Below the pieces are notes generated by a model. The model ran no database searches. It saw only the letters and a list, made by a program, of their open reading frames with translations, and was not told the origin of the DNA. A stretch of 64,000 nt of DNA, from contig NC_080670.1 in the NCBI RefSeq assembly GCF_030247195.1, positions 157,616,580-157,680,579 of the forward strand, written 5' to 3'. Shown here in pieces: positions 34,680 through 47,977 of the stretch; within the stretch, counting starts at the first letter, position 1; each line of letters opens with the position of its first letter. The stretch is from Topomyia yanbarensis (lineage: Eukaryota > Arthropoda > Insecta > Diptera > Culicidae). The translations under genes and the position numbers were made by a program.

Positions 34680-35110
34680 TCGCTGTTAAGGCTAAATCTA
34701 CCGCCTAGAACTATTTACATCGAGTAGATCATGACGAAGCGGAGAGTTCATCGCCTCGAATCTAAATCAATTAAAACGGTTGCTAAATCAATTAAAACGG
34801 AAACATTTTCGGGGAAAATTCCGCTCCCGGGGAGCTCTCAGTCGGATTAAGGTGAGTTTACCGCTGGGGACCATCCGAGTAGATCGCGATAAATCTTGGA
34901 ACTAAATGACTCACGGAAACTGGAGCTTAATGGCTCTTGGTAATATCCGAGTGGAGTTCGGAGATAAATGGCTCAAGTACGCAGAAGATCTATATAGTGT
35001 AATAGATGGAGCGAATGATGGAAATCAAGAGCAATGTGGGGAACTAAATGGATGAAACGTCAAGCCATTTCATGGATCAAGTGAGGCTCCGAGTTAGTTT
35101 CAAAAAATTC
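34680..35110 (+). repeat. Dispersed repeat C, copy 1
   Basis: Shares blocks with the reverse complement of 52560-53060: CAGTCGGATTAAGGTGAGTT, ATCCGAGTAGATCGCGATAA, AACTAAATGACTCACGGAAA, AGCCATTTCATGGATCAAGT and GAGGCTCCGAG. It lies just upstream of an R1-type coding fragment, so it may be the 5' part of that element family. Confidence 0.6.
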
Positions 35111-35379
35111 ATGAGCAAAAGGCTTCCTGATTGTCAAAACCAACGGCGTCTTCATGTGCAGCTGTTACGCACCTACAAGGTGAATTTTATTGTAGTGTGA
35201 ATCCATTGTAATCAGGTGTGAATATATGAAAAGATAATGGGTTTTTACGCCCATTTGAGGATTGCTTCTGAAGTATATCCTGAAATGGGCTTTTCCCATT
35301 CAACTACATTTCATGTAGACCAACATAGGTCAGATGAAAAATAAGAATAAATAAATAAATAGTTCAGTCTAAAGTTGAA

Positions 35380-36090
35380 AAAGTTAACCGAGCAGCTGAT
35401 CGGCAGAAAGCCAGTAGTCATTGGTGGCGACTCCAATACCTGGGATGTGAAGTGAGCAGAAGAGTAACCAACATAAGAGGATCTATCCTGCATGAAGCTC
35501 TAGTGAAGTTGGACATACGATTGTGCAATGAAGGTTCCGTTATCACATTTCGGAGAGACGGGATGGAGTCGATCATCGACGTCACATTCTGGAGTCCTTC
35601 ACTAAAGGCTGACGAGTGTGCGACAAGTATACCAATAGTTACCACCTGCCGATTCGCTACCTTGCTACAGCACGGAGCAGGACGACCGTTGAGCGAAAGT
35701 GGAAGACCTCTTCGTTGAGGCACTTTGGTCGGACAGCGAGACCGAGAACGTTTATACGGCTGATCTAACAAGAAGGATTGTGCCGGCTTGTGACACCACA
35801 ATTCCGCGTAAGATGAAGCCACGCAGCAGACGGCGTCCAGCCGACGTTCGGATAGAATACCAAATATGGTGCTGAAAGCTGTGTTTCTGATATATCCGGA
35901 CATGTTCAGGGTGGTGTTTCAGGAGTGCTTAGATGATGGCAATTTCTTCGGAATGTAGATAGTATTGATGCTGGCGATGCTGCTAAAACCAGAGAAGTAA
36001 CCGGGCGATTTCGCCTCGTATGGCCTGCTGGATACACTCAGAAAGCTCAGTAAACTAATCGACGACCTGTTGAAAATTAATCTCCCCTTA
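35380..36090 (+). mobile_element. R1-type non-LTR retrotransposon fragment (endonuclease to early RT)
   Basis: Endonuclease residues can be read in pieces: KPVVIGGDSNTWDVK, then VTNIRGSILHEALVKLDIRL, CNEGSVITFRRDGMESIIDV and TFWSPSL. After further frame shifts come DLTRRIVPACDTTIPRKMK, RRRP, IPNMVLKAVFLIYPDMFRVV and a degraded ISPRMACWIHSESS matching the usual YRPICLLDTLGK. These are hallmarks of R1-clade elements. Multiple frameshifts and deletions make it non-functional. Confidence 0.7.
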
Positions 36091-36415
36091 ATTAAAAATG
36101 AATTATCCTGAAAACTCAACGGAGGGATTGAATGTTTTTACATAGAATGTGTAAGCAAAGTTTGAAATAAAACGGTTAAGTGTTTTTGAATGGCATTTAA
36201 CAACGCAAATCGTGTTTTTCCAGAGACGTTCCTCAAAAAGCTTCGTCACCGAGTCGCTTGTCGATATTTTTGCATAGAAAAATTACAGAATGTCATTGAA
36301 ATGATACATTTTAATGTACAATAGTATTCGCTTCACCCAGATTTCTAAAAAAAATCTCAAAAAATTGTTTTTTGCGTTGAAACCCGTTATCGCCCCCCCC
36401 CCATCCTCTCCCCTT
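36083..36415 (+). repeat. Dispersed repeat A, copy 2
   Basis: Direct-orientation relative of 10796-11123, beginning CTCCCCTTAATT and ending in GAAACCCGTTATCG and a run of Cs. It follows directly on the R1-type fragment. Confidence 0.6.
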
Positions 36416-39400
36416 TATGATAAAATATTAATGTTTCTGAATTTTATCGGTAACAAATCTAACACAACCACAACCAGTAATTCTAGCAAACATTTAAGGG
36501 TAACGCCATGTATTTTGGCGTGACCTTGTTTTGTTGGTAACTTTAACGCACTTGCGGTAAATTGTTTAGTCATCCCAGAGCATGATTGTTTTTCTTTTGC
36601 TTCTTATTCATCATATGTTTGTTTGTAAATTATTTGCTATTTTCCGAAAGGTTTTCCTTCTAACAAAGCTAGGTTGGCTACGAATTGATATAGGAATGCT
36701 TCGCCGAAAGGCATTTTTCCTAGATATGTGCTGCTGCTAGCTGATGATAGAGAAAGAGTTTGTGTAAAATCTTATGAAGGATGTCAGAAGCAAAAATGAT
36801 GCGCTGGTATATGAACAATAAGAATAATTTTGAATAAACTACGAAGATGTATTTATATATTATTTTTTATTGTCTTATTTGTAAATAATATTGTGAATAG
36901 GGTTTTATAAAACATCCTCATGACTGATTTTCTTTCCTGACTAATAATATAAACATTTATAGTCAATAATAGAAAACTCCTACTTTGTAAAATACATGAC
37001 TAGTTTGTTAAGCTAACACCCATATAATACAACCCTGCCATTGGACAATCATAAATTGTTCCAGCATTTGTTGTGATATGCAGAATAAACTTTGTCATCC
37101 ACTCTGAACTGTTACGACCGACAGTAGCCTGAGTAACCAACAGTGCAAAATGTACTTCCGAATCTCGAATCCTCAAAACGAGAACGATTGGCAAATTTCG
37201 AGGCGTGAAACGGATGAGCTGTTCACCAGAATGTGGTTTTTCGGTACACTTCTGACCATACCGGGTTTCCTCCCGCGTTGGTTGATAGAATGGGAGATGG
37301 ACATTTATTTATCCTGATTTAACCACCTGTCAACGCGGTGTTACAGCACATATTTAACACTGTGGCGACGTGGAATTGTGGTGGTGAGGATCAGTTCTCG
37401 TCCCATTCGCATTTAGCCTATGGTTACGCAATAAATTACAATTTATATTGGAAAGCTGTCGGCTGCCTGAGACCGAATGTAGCTTCCCACCCTCGAGTTC
37501 CGGTGTCAACGCAACGATGTGGATTCGGACATTGTTGCCCGTTACAATGGCAAGCAACATTGTCTCCCTGAAGGGGGTTCAATGACTGCGTCCGGAGAAT
37601 CACGTAAGGATGCAATTTTCACGCATGATTTGGTGGTGACCAAGAAAGTCTGACAATTTTGCGGTGATTGCTCGGTAAGTGCAATCAATTTTCATGTTTA
37701 TTGCAACGATGGCCAATGTTTATTGTTATTTACAGTAGTTTGTACGGTCCGGTGTACATAGACGAACTCTCAACAGTATAATAGTAAAAAGTAACGACTT
37801 TAAATGCTTTTAGCGAATTGACAGGAGTCGGTTGTTAACGATTTGCGTTTCATTGTTGGCAGCTAACATTCATTTATATGAACTCACGAAATGAACCACC
37901 CAGAAATTGTATTTTCGCCGTTCTAGTTTCTATCGAATAAAAATGTTTGCGTAAATAATTTATTCTTGAAAACACAGAAGCCTTTTGGCGCCGCATTTTT
38001 GTGATTCGCCTAATGAATAAATGAATTGATACATGTCCCATCAAGTCTCATCCTTTCAAAAAAAATCTAGCCGAAACGAGAATGTGATTGATAAAAATGT
38101 TCCAATCATTTGTCACAATGATAACTGAGACATCCAATCTCCGAAATTGACTATCTCCTGCCGGACAACCGGAACAAGATTAATGATTCCTCCCCCGCCC
38201 AAAACGGTATGTTTACGGTAGTCACCAAGTCACCGAACTTCTAAAAACCAGTGAAACTACTTATCCAAATTGCTTCGGATAGCTCGGAAAAGTGCCATCC
38301 CGTTTTGGACATTTGTTGTAACGAAACCCCGAACTGCTAACAACTTCCTCCCCATCCAACCCGAGAAAACCTATGCAGGAAAAATTATAAATATCTTCAT
38401 TTAAAATCATAATACATGAATCCATTCACCCCCTCCTATCCATTGCATGGGTAGAATGGTTTAATATTCCACCCGATCCAGCTGCATCTAGTCACACTTC
38501 ATACTTGTCGTACCACAACACCACACACGGGTAATCATTAATCAAGTTCAACCCGAAAAACTATTATTTATCTCCGCAGCACAATTGCTCGGATTCGGAC
38601 GGTTCTGCCGGTAGCGATATGTTTAGACTGTGAGCGAGTTGATGACAAATGCTTGCTCACGCTGCGACTCAGCATAAGTGGGTGCTGCACGCCCCCACCC
38701 TATTGTTCCGTGGTCGACGTATGTGCAGGAGTTAGCTTAGCATCATAGGTGCGGTGTGGTGAGCGAAGGGGGCACAACTTTCGAAAATAATCCATTATCA
38801 CTCATTAGGCTAAAAGCTGGAGACAGAAGTTGATATTTGCGCAGATGAGTGGGAGAATTTAGCTGATAGTTATTAATTTTTCACTTGCAGCTACACAGTA
38901 GCCGTGCTAATGTCTTGAGCATCTCTCTCATGTGTGGAAAGGATTTGCTGACTTTGCGCTAGCCGGTATAAGGGGAGTATACCTCTTCCCGATTGTGCAG
39001 AGCTTATAATTAATTGTGATTTTGTGACTGGGAATTGATGATAGCTTTGGTGGAATTTTGCATTTGTAAACAACACAATGAATGATTTATATAATGGATC
39101 TCTAAGAAAGATAGATATTGATAGGATATTTCTGGATCAGCGAAATGATTTTAATTGCTCGAAATTCAATTGATATATACCCAATACTTCATTTGCAGTA
39201 TGTCCATGCTAAATCAAAACTGAAAAAGAAAAAAGAGTGTTGTACTAATTTTGTAGCAGATAATTAGCATGACTTCAGAATCAAGCAGCAATTCAAATCT
39301 TCAAACATGAAAAAGAATGACTTGATGGTTTATTTATGACAGATAGTTTTTCTGCTAATGTCGGTTGTCACGGTAAAGATAGATGCGTCTACCTTTATCA

Positions 39401-39659
39401 GGACACATGTTAGTGAACTCGGGTGATTCGTAGTTAATCTGCCTAAGCTCGACCCTCATTAACAGAAGACAAAGATTAAGCCCGTACGATATTAAGCCTG
39501 TTCTAATGACCCTGCCACTTCTAGTTTTCCGATCTGTTTACTTCACATCCTGGCTCTCACTTGAGTACTATCGCTCTAAGTTTCATAACTTTCCCTACCC
39601 AGTAATCTCTAGCTAATTGAATGTCGTTAAAATGTAAAAAAGAAAATGTGACAAACATA
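36416..39659. other. Region with no recognised gene
   Basis: No protein-like frame or RNA gene was recognised. A word TAACGCCATGTAT near 36499 also occurs near 17883. The remainder shows no obvious repeat relation within the window. Confidence 0.4.
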
Positions 39660-41300
39660 GTCGAAATAAAAAAAAGGAAAAAAGCTAATAAGAAAGGATG
39701 AAAATGTTTAGTTACACTCGTTACTGATACCAGGGCACAATTGAGTTCAGTTCATCGAGATCGGAAAATGTCATGAGTGTATGTGTCATTACTTCGTTTG
39801 CAAGTCGATCAGCCTCGTCATTACCTGTAATACCAGAGTGTCCAGGAATCCAGACAAATCGAGCAGGTTCTCGTTGTGCTAATACTTCTATCTCCTGAAT
39901 CCATGTGTGCTTGAATTTCCCACCCTCTAGAGCAACTCGCAGAATCTGTTAGTATAACAATTTCGTTGTTGATGTTCGGGATTGACAAATCCATCTTCAT
40001 TGCATATGCTTCCGGTGAAAAGACGCTGCAATGTTGCGGAAGACTCCACGTTCTCCCTTCTCTAATGCCATGGACCCCTGCTCCTACTGTATTATCGCTT
40101 TTGGAACCATCAGTAAATAGTATCGTGGATTGTTGCAATGTTGACTGGGTCTCCGGCTCTTACAGTTTTCTTGATGTCCCAAACAATCGACGGTTTCGCT
40201 TTGTTCCACTCACGATCCCTTCTTCGGATGAGCGTACCTATTGTGAGTTACTCCGGTAAGTACATAAATGCGGTCTGATGCTCGTCGGATTTGCGGGAGG
40301 TCATTGTTGTTCCGGTCTTTTTCCAGCACTCGTAAAGCGATCTATGCAATAGACTGTGCCGCTAGAAGCTCGAATGGAAGTGTGCCCGCTTCGGCCATTA
40401 TCGAGAGGATTGGAGCACCAAAGGCAAAATGGATCATCTTATTGTATACAGGAGCGACCTCCTCTGCTCACTAGCCCTATGTCGTATGTTAGCTTCGAGG
40501 TGATCATAGCCGTCCCAACTTGAAGCATTGTCGTACGTTTTCCACGCGGAAGTTTGACACCAATCATTTTTAGAATTCGGAGTCTGGATTCACAGAACTT
40601 TTTTACTGTCTCGCAATGTACGGTAAATTTCGAGGCGCGGTCTAACGTTACACCGAGACTTCGTAATCTATTTGTTTTCGGAACAGCTATGTGATCGATG
40701 GTGACTTTACGGCTAGGTCCCCGCGTGCATCGTGAAGCCAACACTCTTCATCCAGTTTTCGACAGCCTTGACCACGGTCTGGAACTTGCCATAAAGACCT
40801 TCTGTTTTGCGTTCCCGTGCCACATCGGTTGCATTGCGACGAGGAAAAGCAGAACTGACAAAACGGAGCCTTGTGGAACTCGATTTTCCAACTCACGGGT
40901 TTCGGACAGGTAGCATACTACGCAAACCTGGAACTTCCTCTTGGATAGAAAGCTTTGTAGTACGTTGAGCATTCGAACTCGTATTCTCCATGAATTTAAT
41001 GTGCGAAGTATACCATGTCGCCATGTTGTATCGTATGCCTTGGAGAAGTCCAACGAACGACGCTATGAGACTGTGCTCATTGGTTGTCCGGAGCGATCTC
41101 TCTAGCTCTGCAAAATATGTATCGGCGCCGCGTCCAGATCGAAAGGCATGTTGCCATTTATCGAATCGCCCACTTGACTCCAGCTCGGTGATGAGTCGGC
41201 GGTTTACGATTCGATCGAACAGTTTTGCCATGCAGCTAGTTAGCGAAACCGGACTTTGTGTATTTTTTGTTGTTTTGCTACTTCGAAACTAGCGCTGTGG
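39660..41300 (-). pseudogene. I-type element on the - strand: partial reverse transcriptase and RNase H
   Basis: Reading on the - strand: GPVSLTSCMAKLFDRIVNRR, DKWQHAFRSGRGADT, LDFSKAYDTTWRHGILR, LENRVPQGSVLSVLLFLVAM, LRSLGVTLDRASKFTVH and SRLRILKMIGV. RNase H follows with ILFTDGSKSDNTVGAG, FSPEAYAM, VILTDSASC and GNDEADRLANEVM, ending WYQ-stop at 39721-39723. Frame changes are frequent and the YADD catalytic box is not intact. This is a family distinct from the one at 25682. The endonuclease and the first RT part are absent, so the copy has a large internal deletion. Confidence 0.75.
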
Positions 41301-41379
41301 TTATAGCTGTGATGGATATCTCGATGGGCCTTCTCCAGACTGAAGCAGGTGGTGATGCGGATGGAGCATACGATCGATG

Positions 41380-42788
41380 TTGTCAGTCAAACCTGGAAAA
41401 ATCTTTAAACCAGCAGTACCTGCGAGGGGATTGACCATATCGGAACTAACCTGTGGAAAATCCAGCCCAACAGTGCCAACCGCTGTCGTACAAACTACAC
41501 TATCATGTTTAAAAACACCGACTGTCGTCGATCGGGATTCTTTGATATGCTGGTTTGTAGGTTGTAGTGGTGAAATCGGTGTTCATATCGGCCACAGAGG
41601 TGAATTCATTATCAACGGGTTGGGGTATGACGGCCCGGATAATTCCTTCATCCTGCTGTGCTTGCGTTGGAAGGAGTACTACACTTACCTCACATCCAAA
41701 CTGATCTGTCTCGTTATCAAAATTCATGCGTAGGTTGTCTTCTGTATCCAAACGATGAATTATCGAAGAGGCTGACTAGGACGCCTCTCGATAATCTCAA
41801 TTTCATCGTCTGAATAACCCATGGCTTCGTTGGTGGTAGTGGTTCTTCTTTGGTGGTGGGCACATATTATCCGGTGAGGTTGTCGTGGATTTGCTGAACG
41901 GGGTGTGTTACTTCTGCGGTCTTCCTCATTTTGAACCCATATTAATCGCATCCAGTGAATTGTTCCTGGATCTCGGCTCGCGTTCCGCGATTGGCCCTGC
42001 GATCTGGTTCGTTAGTTTCTGTTCTTTGCTGTACTGGGATATTTCATGATTTGCGGTTAGTTGTTTCATCTGGTGGATGTACGCCATCATTTGCTCGTTT
42101 TTTTCCTCCTGGCGTTTGCACTCTGCCAGAAGTTTTATGATATGCTAATTCTTCTTCTTCATAGGCAGCTCCAACTCTTTCAATTTACTTAGAATCTCGG
42201 TTGATTGGGCTGCAGCCTGGGCATAACTTCCTTGATTTTGCTGTTCAACTCGTTTGCGCGCTTCCAGGAATGTCAAATTGCCGCGGATTTTTATTTTGAT
42301 AACCTCTACTTCCTTCTTGTAATTCGGACATTGGCGGCTTGTTGTACTGGCGTATTCACTCTCTTTTCGGCTTCTTTAGGTGTAATTCGCTGCACATGAA
42401 TCACTCCCTGGCTTAGAATTTCTTGTAAGACTTCCTTCTCTTCCAAGTGAATCAGATCATACCGGGAAATTACGCATCTGCTTCCGTTCAGATTCAACCA
42501 CAACATCAGTACCGTCAATGAGCTTGATCATTTTCATCAGTTTGGCAACTTGGATTGGGCTCCGAACTCTAAGGGTACACCGAGTCCCTTGAGCTTCAGT
42601 ATTCGCACCATCAATTGGACAACCCCAACCGATTTACCGATGACGAACGGAATTTTAGGCAACGGTACACCGTCTTTATCTGTCATCTGCAGGATCATCA
42701 ATTCGACGAATTTATTCGTCGGATGCATGTACTCCGGCAATCTTCTTTTATTTAACCCTCCTGGGTCACCGCTACAAGCGGCCACCAT
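41380..42788 (-). pseudogene. ORF1 of the - strand I-type element (broken)
   Basis: An ATG at 42788 opens a frame with MHPTNKFVELMILQMTDKDG and PFVIGKSVG, as at the N-terminus of I-type ORF1 proteins that bind the element RNA. It continues in shifted frames through NVRITRRKK-type, KELELPMKKK and QQNQGSYAQAAAQSTEIL stretches down to about 41380. No CCHC knuckle was clearly seen. The sequence upstream (42789-43180) reads as its 5' UTR. Confidence 0.6.
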
Positions 42789-43189
42789 TTTTTATCACAC
42801 CACTAGACGTTGGAAACTACTATGTGGCACGGTCACCCGATACCAACCCCAAATGGACAAAAATGTAACAAAAATGAAGATCCTACCTTAATTGACCCTT
42901 CAACGTCGTCGGTGTACAAGAGTTCGCATAATTTTGAGACACACTGTAGATGTGCAGTGATGAATCTGCTCGCTTACTTGCTTCTACACAGCCTATTAAT
43001 AGCAAAACGAGCAAGAAAAACGCACTTTGCCGAACCGTTTACACACTTTCGGCATGCACTGTACCGTACAAATATTTGTACGCACTGTACTGGTATCTCA
43101 AGTACCACCATATCCAACGTCAAAAAAATCAATAATTTTCACATACTTTTCACGTTTTTTACGGTTTGAAAAATATCCCCCTTTGAGCA

Positions 43190-43536
43190 CACCGTCACAT
43201 TCGCGACCGGTATCGACGAAACCTTGGTTCGAGGGGATGGATGTGACTTCATTCGTGTGATGTCCCGACTAATGGCAAACTATTACACGCTCTGGCGTAT
43301 TGGGCTCGTGGATAGTTGTATCTGCGCTTGTGGCGCCGGCTATCGGCTATCACAATATCGAGCACATTGTCTGGGCGTGCATCGAATACAGTTCCGCCAG
43401 CTCTCGGCTAATGGATACCATCCGGGTCCGAGGAAGACCACCTAATGTCCCAATTCGAAATGTTATGGCAACCCGCGATCCCCTCTATATGTCCCCCGTA
43501 TACACCTTCCTAAAAACCATCAATATACAGATTTAA
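43190..43536 (+). mobile_element. I-type element, C-terminal fragment (same family as 25682-31606)
   Basis: Two frames give STKPWFEGMD, FIRVMSRLMANYYTL, then HNIEHIVWACIEYSSASSRL, RVRGRPPNVPIRNVMATRDP and LYMSPVYTFLKTINIQI-stop. These align with 30960-31297 of the nearly full-length element. One frameshift lies near 43340. Only the region downstream of RNase H remains. Confidence 0.75.
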
Positions 43537-44169
43537 CTGCCCCTTCTATTTTTCTTATCTTTCTCAGAAGTGCGCTCTTCTGCCTGTACCATACACCCAC
43601 GATTGTTTGACGCGAGTCCAAGGCGACACAAAACAGCTCTGTCGAATGAGCAAACAAACACGGGACCCACAGCACAAACATCACACACGCAACTCCGTTT
43701 CCGATCCGCATCTAAGCTGTACTACGAAATCGTCTGGAGGAACCCCTGCCGGATCGAGGAAGACCGCCCAGCGTTCCAATACATGATGCACCCTGATGAA
43801 GACCGTCCGAGTGTGTAATCCTTACCGTTGATTTCCGATGCCGGAAACTGAAAGTTAATATCTTTCTCCCCCCGTCAGCTTTGTCCACCCTGTCTCCCCT
43901 GTCTCTGATACACAGATTCACACTGCAAGAAAACTTTACCCATTTTATGTATTCAAATGGCCCATTATCGGAAGTTATTCGAGTTTGCCAAAGAAATGAG
44001 TACTTTTTTGTTTCTAACAATGGGTACCTTTTATCCATTTCACAACCTCTCGATGAGGTAATGCTAATAAGTATATTGATCCTGATAATGGGTGAAAAAT
44101 CCCTTAAAAATAACTTCAAGGGAATTAATCTGCAAATTATGAATAGTATTGGAACCTGCAAAATATCGG
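43537..44169. other. Non-coding stretch, probably old retrotransposon 3' UTR
   Basis: It follows the I-type fragment directly. Frames across it are short and composition-driven. No motif was recognised. Confidence 0.35.
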
Positions 44170-44655
44170 CTCATAGCCAGAGCTTAAAAAAATTGACATC
44201 GCTGCATGAACTTGAAAGAAAACAAAATTCAATTCATGCCCGCTGCGATGAATGAAATTTTTGGTTCGTTTCCATAGTTATTCGTTCTCCCGACGCAGCG
44301 CTTTCAGGTACGGACATGTTCGGTTTCAGAAGCAAAGTGAATTATATTTCTACGCCAGCTCTGAGAGGGATTATTGATCAAAAGTGCAGCAAATATAGAT
44401 TACGCAGTTCACTTATGCTCGAAAATGTAGAAGATGCTAACTTCTGCCTTCAAACTATTGACATAATAACCAATGAATGCTTTGGTTGGTGAATGAATTT
44501 ATATTTCCTCTGTACTCAAGCATTCGATTCTGCATGAAATTTCAGTCAGTTGGAAAGTGAATGAATGAGGGAGGCGTTGAATCTGAATGTCGGTTTCGGT
44601 AAATGCAAGCAGAAATAGGTAACTGATTTTGATATTTCGTAACACTGCTCATAGC
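44170..44655. repeat. Dispersed repeat B, copy 2 (inverted)
   Basis: The reverse complement matches 15590-15995 in order, including the motifs CGCTGCATGAACTTGAAAGA, TGCTCGAAAATGTAGAAG, CAAGCATTCGATTCTGCATG and GAATGAATGAGGGAGGCG. Confidence 0.65.
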
Positions 44656-45618
44656 CGAAACCGTGGCGGAATCGGAACGTTTTGGTAATGCTCCGCAAAA
44701 CTATGGCAGTTCAAACCACTAAGAATGCTACAAATATGCGCTAGTTACGCAATTTTGACTGCTTTGGAAGTCAACAAAAATATTCTGACCAGCGACAGGT
44801 TTTATTTAGTTTTGTGGCTTTAGAACAGAATCCCTATCGAGACTCGAGTATACTTTTATGAGAGGTAAATATGTAATGTGAAATCGATATTTTGTAATGT
44901 GTTTTTTTTAATTTAATTTCTATTTTCAATATTTTTCATTCTAGATCGAATTTCATGAATGGGTTTTTTTACGAATTTGGTTGTAACTGTTCTGCAAAAA
45001 ATAATGGATAAAACGAACCCAGGTTGACGTACAAGGTCTCTGCTCATTAATGAGTACAAGCTCTTTACTAATTAAGTGGGTTATTCCACGTTTATTGAAA
45101 ATGGGTAGTTTTCTACGCATTAATGGGTACTTTATTTTATCAGCGTAGGACTTCAACCCACCCCTCTCTTCCCCCATAAATATCTTCACAAAACTTATTT
45201 GCCTTCGTCTGTTTTAATTTTAGTTGTTCAATAAAAAATCTCGTTACGAAATGCCCAACAGTACCACTACTTAGAAAAATCCCCGATTAACTCAACCCCC
45301 AATCCTAATAAAATTGAATCATTCCCTCTACTTATTCCTACTTTTAATATGTTTGTAAAATGATCCGCTTAGACATTTTGAATCTCCGTTCTAAAAATCC
45401 TAAAGTGCATTACTATACAATAATCACACAAATGACACCGTCCCTCCCCCCTAATCATACGAATATTATATTATACCCTCTTGAATATGTATAAGTTAGC
45501 AGTCAAATTTCTTCAGTTCAATTATATAAAAACGAAATAATATTTATATATGTTTTAAGAAACTCAAAATATAAAATAAAGAAAAACATGGCAAATGGCT
45601 AACGCAAACGGGCCTTAT

Positions 45619-46593
45619 GGGCCAATCATATACCACGTGAACAATTTAGAGGAAGGTAGGAGTCACGAGAAAGTCCACGGTTGTCCATGGGGAGGGGGTG
45701 GTGATATTGGAAATATCCACGTGGACTTTTCCTTATATTTTTGTCTTTTATAAGAAAATGAAATAAAATTGTATAGATTTTGAAATAGTCAAAGTGCTTA
45801 TAACAGCATAGTGTGTGATAGCAACCATCATAAAAAAATCATAGAAAATCGTGCGAAACAAAATCCGAGAAAAAAATTCTGTCTGAATCAATTGATTCAA
45901 TCTTATGCGTGTGTTATTGTGTTATTATGATGAATCATTAATTTAATTTCTTTTTTAAAACGAAAATATAAAAAATCATGATGTCGTACAGAAATGAGGT
46001 ATTTCTATGGAAATATCACAAAAGTCTAAAGTATACACACCTGTGTGTAAATTTATGTCCCCTGACCCTAACATATACGAGCATCAAATATGACTTAGTT
46101 TTACGTTTGATTTTAATTCTACATGACGTTGAATTTCGTAAATCATGTAATTTTACTCCACAAATAGCGTTTGTTTTGAATGGTAGAAAGTGTAATATTA
46201 TCTCATTGCGCATGTTAAGTATAAGTTTCATGCAAAATTAAACGAAACACGGTTATGTTCCGTCATTTTGTGAGATACGGGTTGTTAAATTGTGTTATGT
46301 TTGCAATTACGTCAATGATAAAATCTATATTTTTTGCTGTGTGTGGTATTCTGCGATTGAAGCTTGAAGCGATTTTCATTAAGTTCTTTTTCACCACACT
46401 AGTGTAACACATAGGAAAATTTGAAAATTTCTGAGCACTCATTTTGTATAAAATTTCCCAAAAAATGGGTAAGTTCACGTGGACATCTTGGGGAGGGGGG
46501 TAGAGGTACAGGAATTGTCCACGCTTGTTCAAGAAGGAGGAGGAGGGGGTTTAAAACAAAGATTTTCTGTTCACGTGGTATATGAACGGTCCC
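45619..46593. mobile_element. MITE candidate with GGG-CATATACCACGTGAACA inverted ends
   Basis: The left end is GGGCCAATCATATACCACGT then GAACA. The right end in reverse complement is GGGACCGTTCATATACCACG then TGAACA. TTAT lies outside both ends as a possible short duplication. Subterminal parts on both sides share GTCCACG words and G-rich tracts (GGGGAGGGGG). The length is about 975 bp, AT-rich inside, with no transposase. Confidence 0.55.
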
Positions 46594-46597
46594 TTAT

Positions 46598-47977
46598 CAT
46601 AAACGAATTGAATGAAAAAGATACCTAAGTATTTTCACAATTGACGGCTTGTTTCACACTTTCTATGGAATATAAGGTATCATTTTATTCTAAACAAGGC
46701 AACATAATTCGATTAATTCGGGTCTCTGATTTCTAATCTAATCTATTCTGTTCTAACCCTTACACAACCAGTATTGAAAAGCATTCTTGGAAATACTGTA
46801 GTTATTATGTTGTGTTCTTCTTGTTAATATCAATATTTGAAACATATTTTCATATGTCGCAAATATTAAAACGACCAGACCTACTGTACAGAGTTGGATT
46901 TGAAGACGTTTCAAAATTAAACGGAAATTAAATTATTCATTTAATGAATAATTTAACTAACGAATTGTTTTGCATCTTAAAAGAGGAAAGAACGAGGACA
47001 GCCGTACCGACCGTTTCAGTTTAAAGGGGATGTATAAATCGTTGGGAGTTACTTGGCTAAGAAGGTCAATGTCACTCCTTTGGTCCTTTGGAATAGGACA
47101 GAGGTATTTACACCTTTATCATGCTAATAAGCCTAGGTTAAAGCGCCTTTACCTGCTCCGATAAATTCGAGGCCCTGGATTGCAGGAAAAGTGATTTTTT
47201 TAATATAAGATTGAGTCCATCTTCTACTGAAGTATGGAAACTTGAACATCTCATCAGTGTGAATCTCATCGCAGAAAAGCAAGCGAAGCTCACAAACTCA
47301 CGCAACACGCCGACGTCAGCAAAGCTTGATAGTCAGCTTAGTACATAATGAATGCAAGGTAGAAGGTTGTATGAGTATTTTCGCGTGATTAACGCTTGGC
47401 GGGATTCTTATTTCACTCTCTATTCTAGCTTGGAGAGTTCTACCAATTTGAAAATATTAAAGTTGGGAGAGTTGCTATTATTGCCCCTTCTGATGAAATT
47501 GTTCCTACATCGGTTATATAAGTGCTACTCTGGGAAGGGAACCAAATTATAGATTGTTTTGTGTGCTGCTCTAAGACGACAACAAACTAGCTATTGTCTG
47601 ATAAAAAATCGAAATATAAAATTGATATTCTCAACAATACTTTACTCTCCTCTCTGCATAACTGTATATGTGGGAGCTCCCAATGGGAATCCCCATATCA
47701 TTATCCATTCGCTCGTGCGTTCGTTCATTCATTCACTCCAAGTCAGCCGCAATTGACTGTATCGGCTCCCCGCACTTAGGCCACGGACAGAAAATAAAAT
47801 GTGCTCAAATTAAATCTCGTTCTCTCGCGATTCATGTGTGTTTTCTTGCCTCGCGTAGTAGATAATACAACCGGTCGTCGTTTCGATATTTTCGCTTTTA
47901 GTATGATAAGTTTTTCGGAGAAGCGATTTCAATCCAAAGCACATTAACTTAATAATCATTTCTTGGTGCACACTCAA
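46598..47977. other. Upstream region of the painless-type gene
   Basis: No gene is recognised. The 5' UTR and promoter of the downstream TRPA gene probably lie in the last few hundred bases, but no TATA box or initiator could be fixed. Confidence 0.35.
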
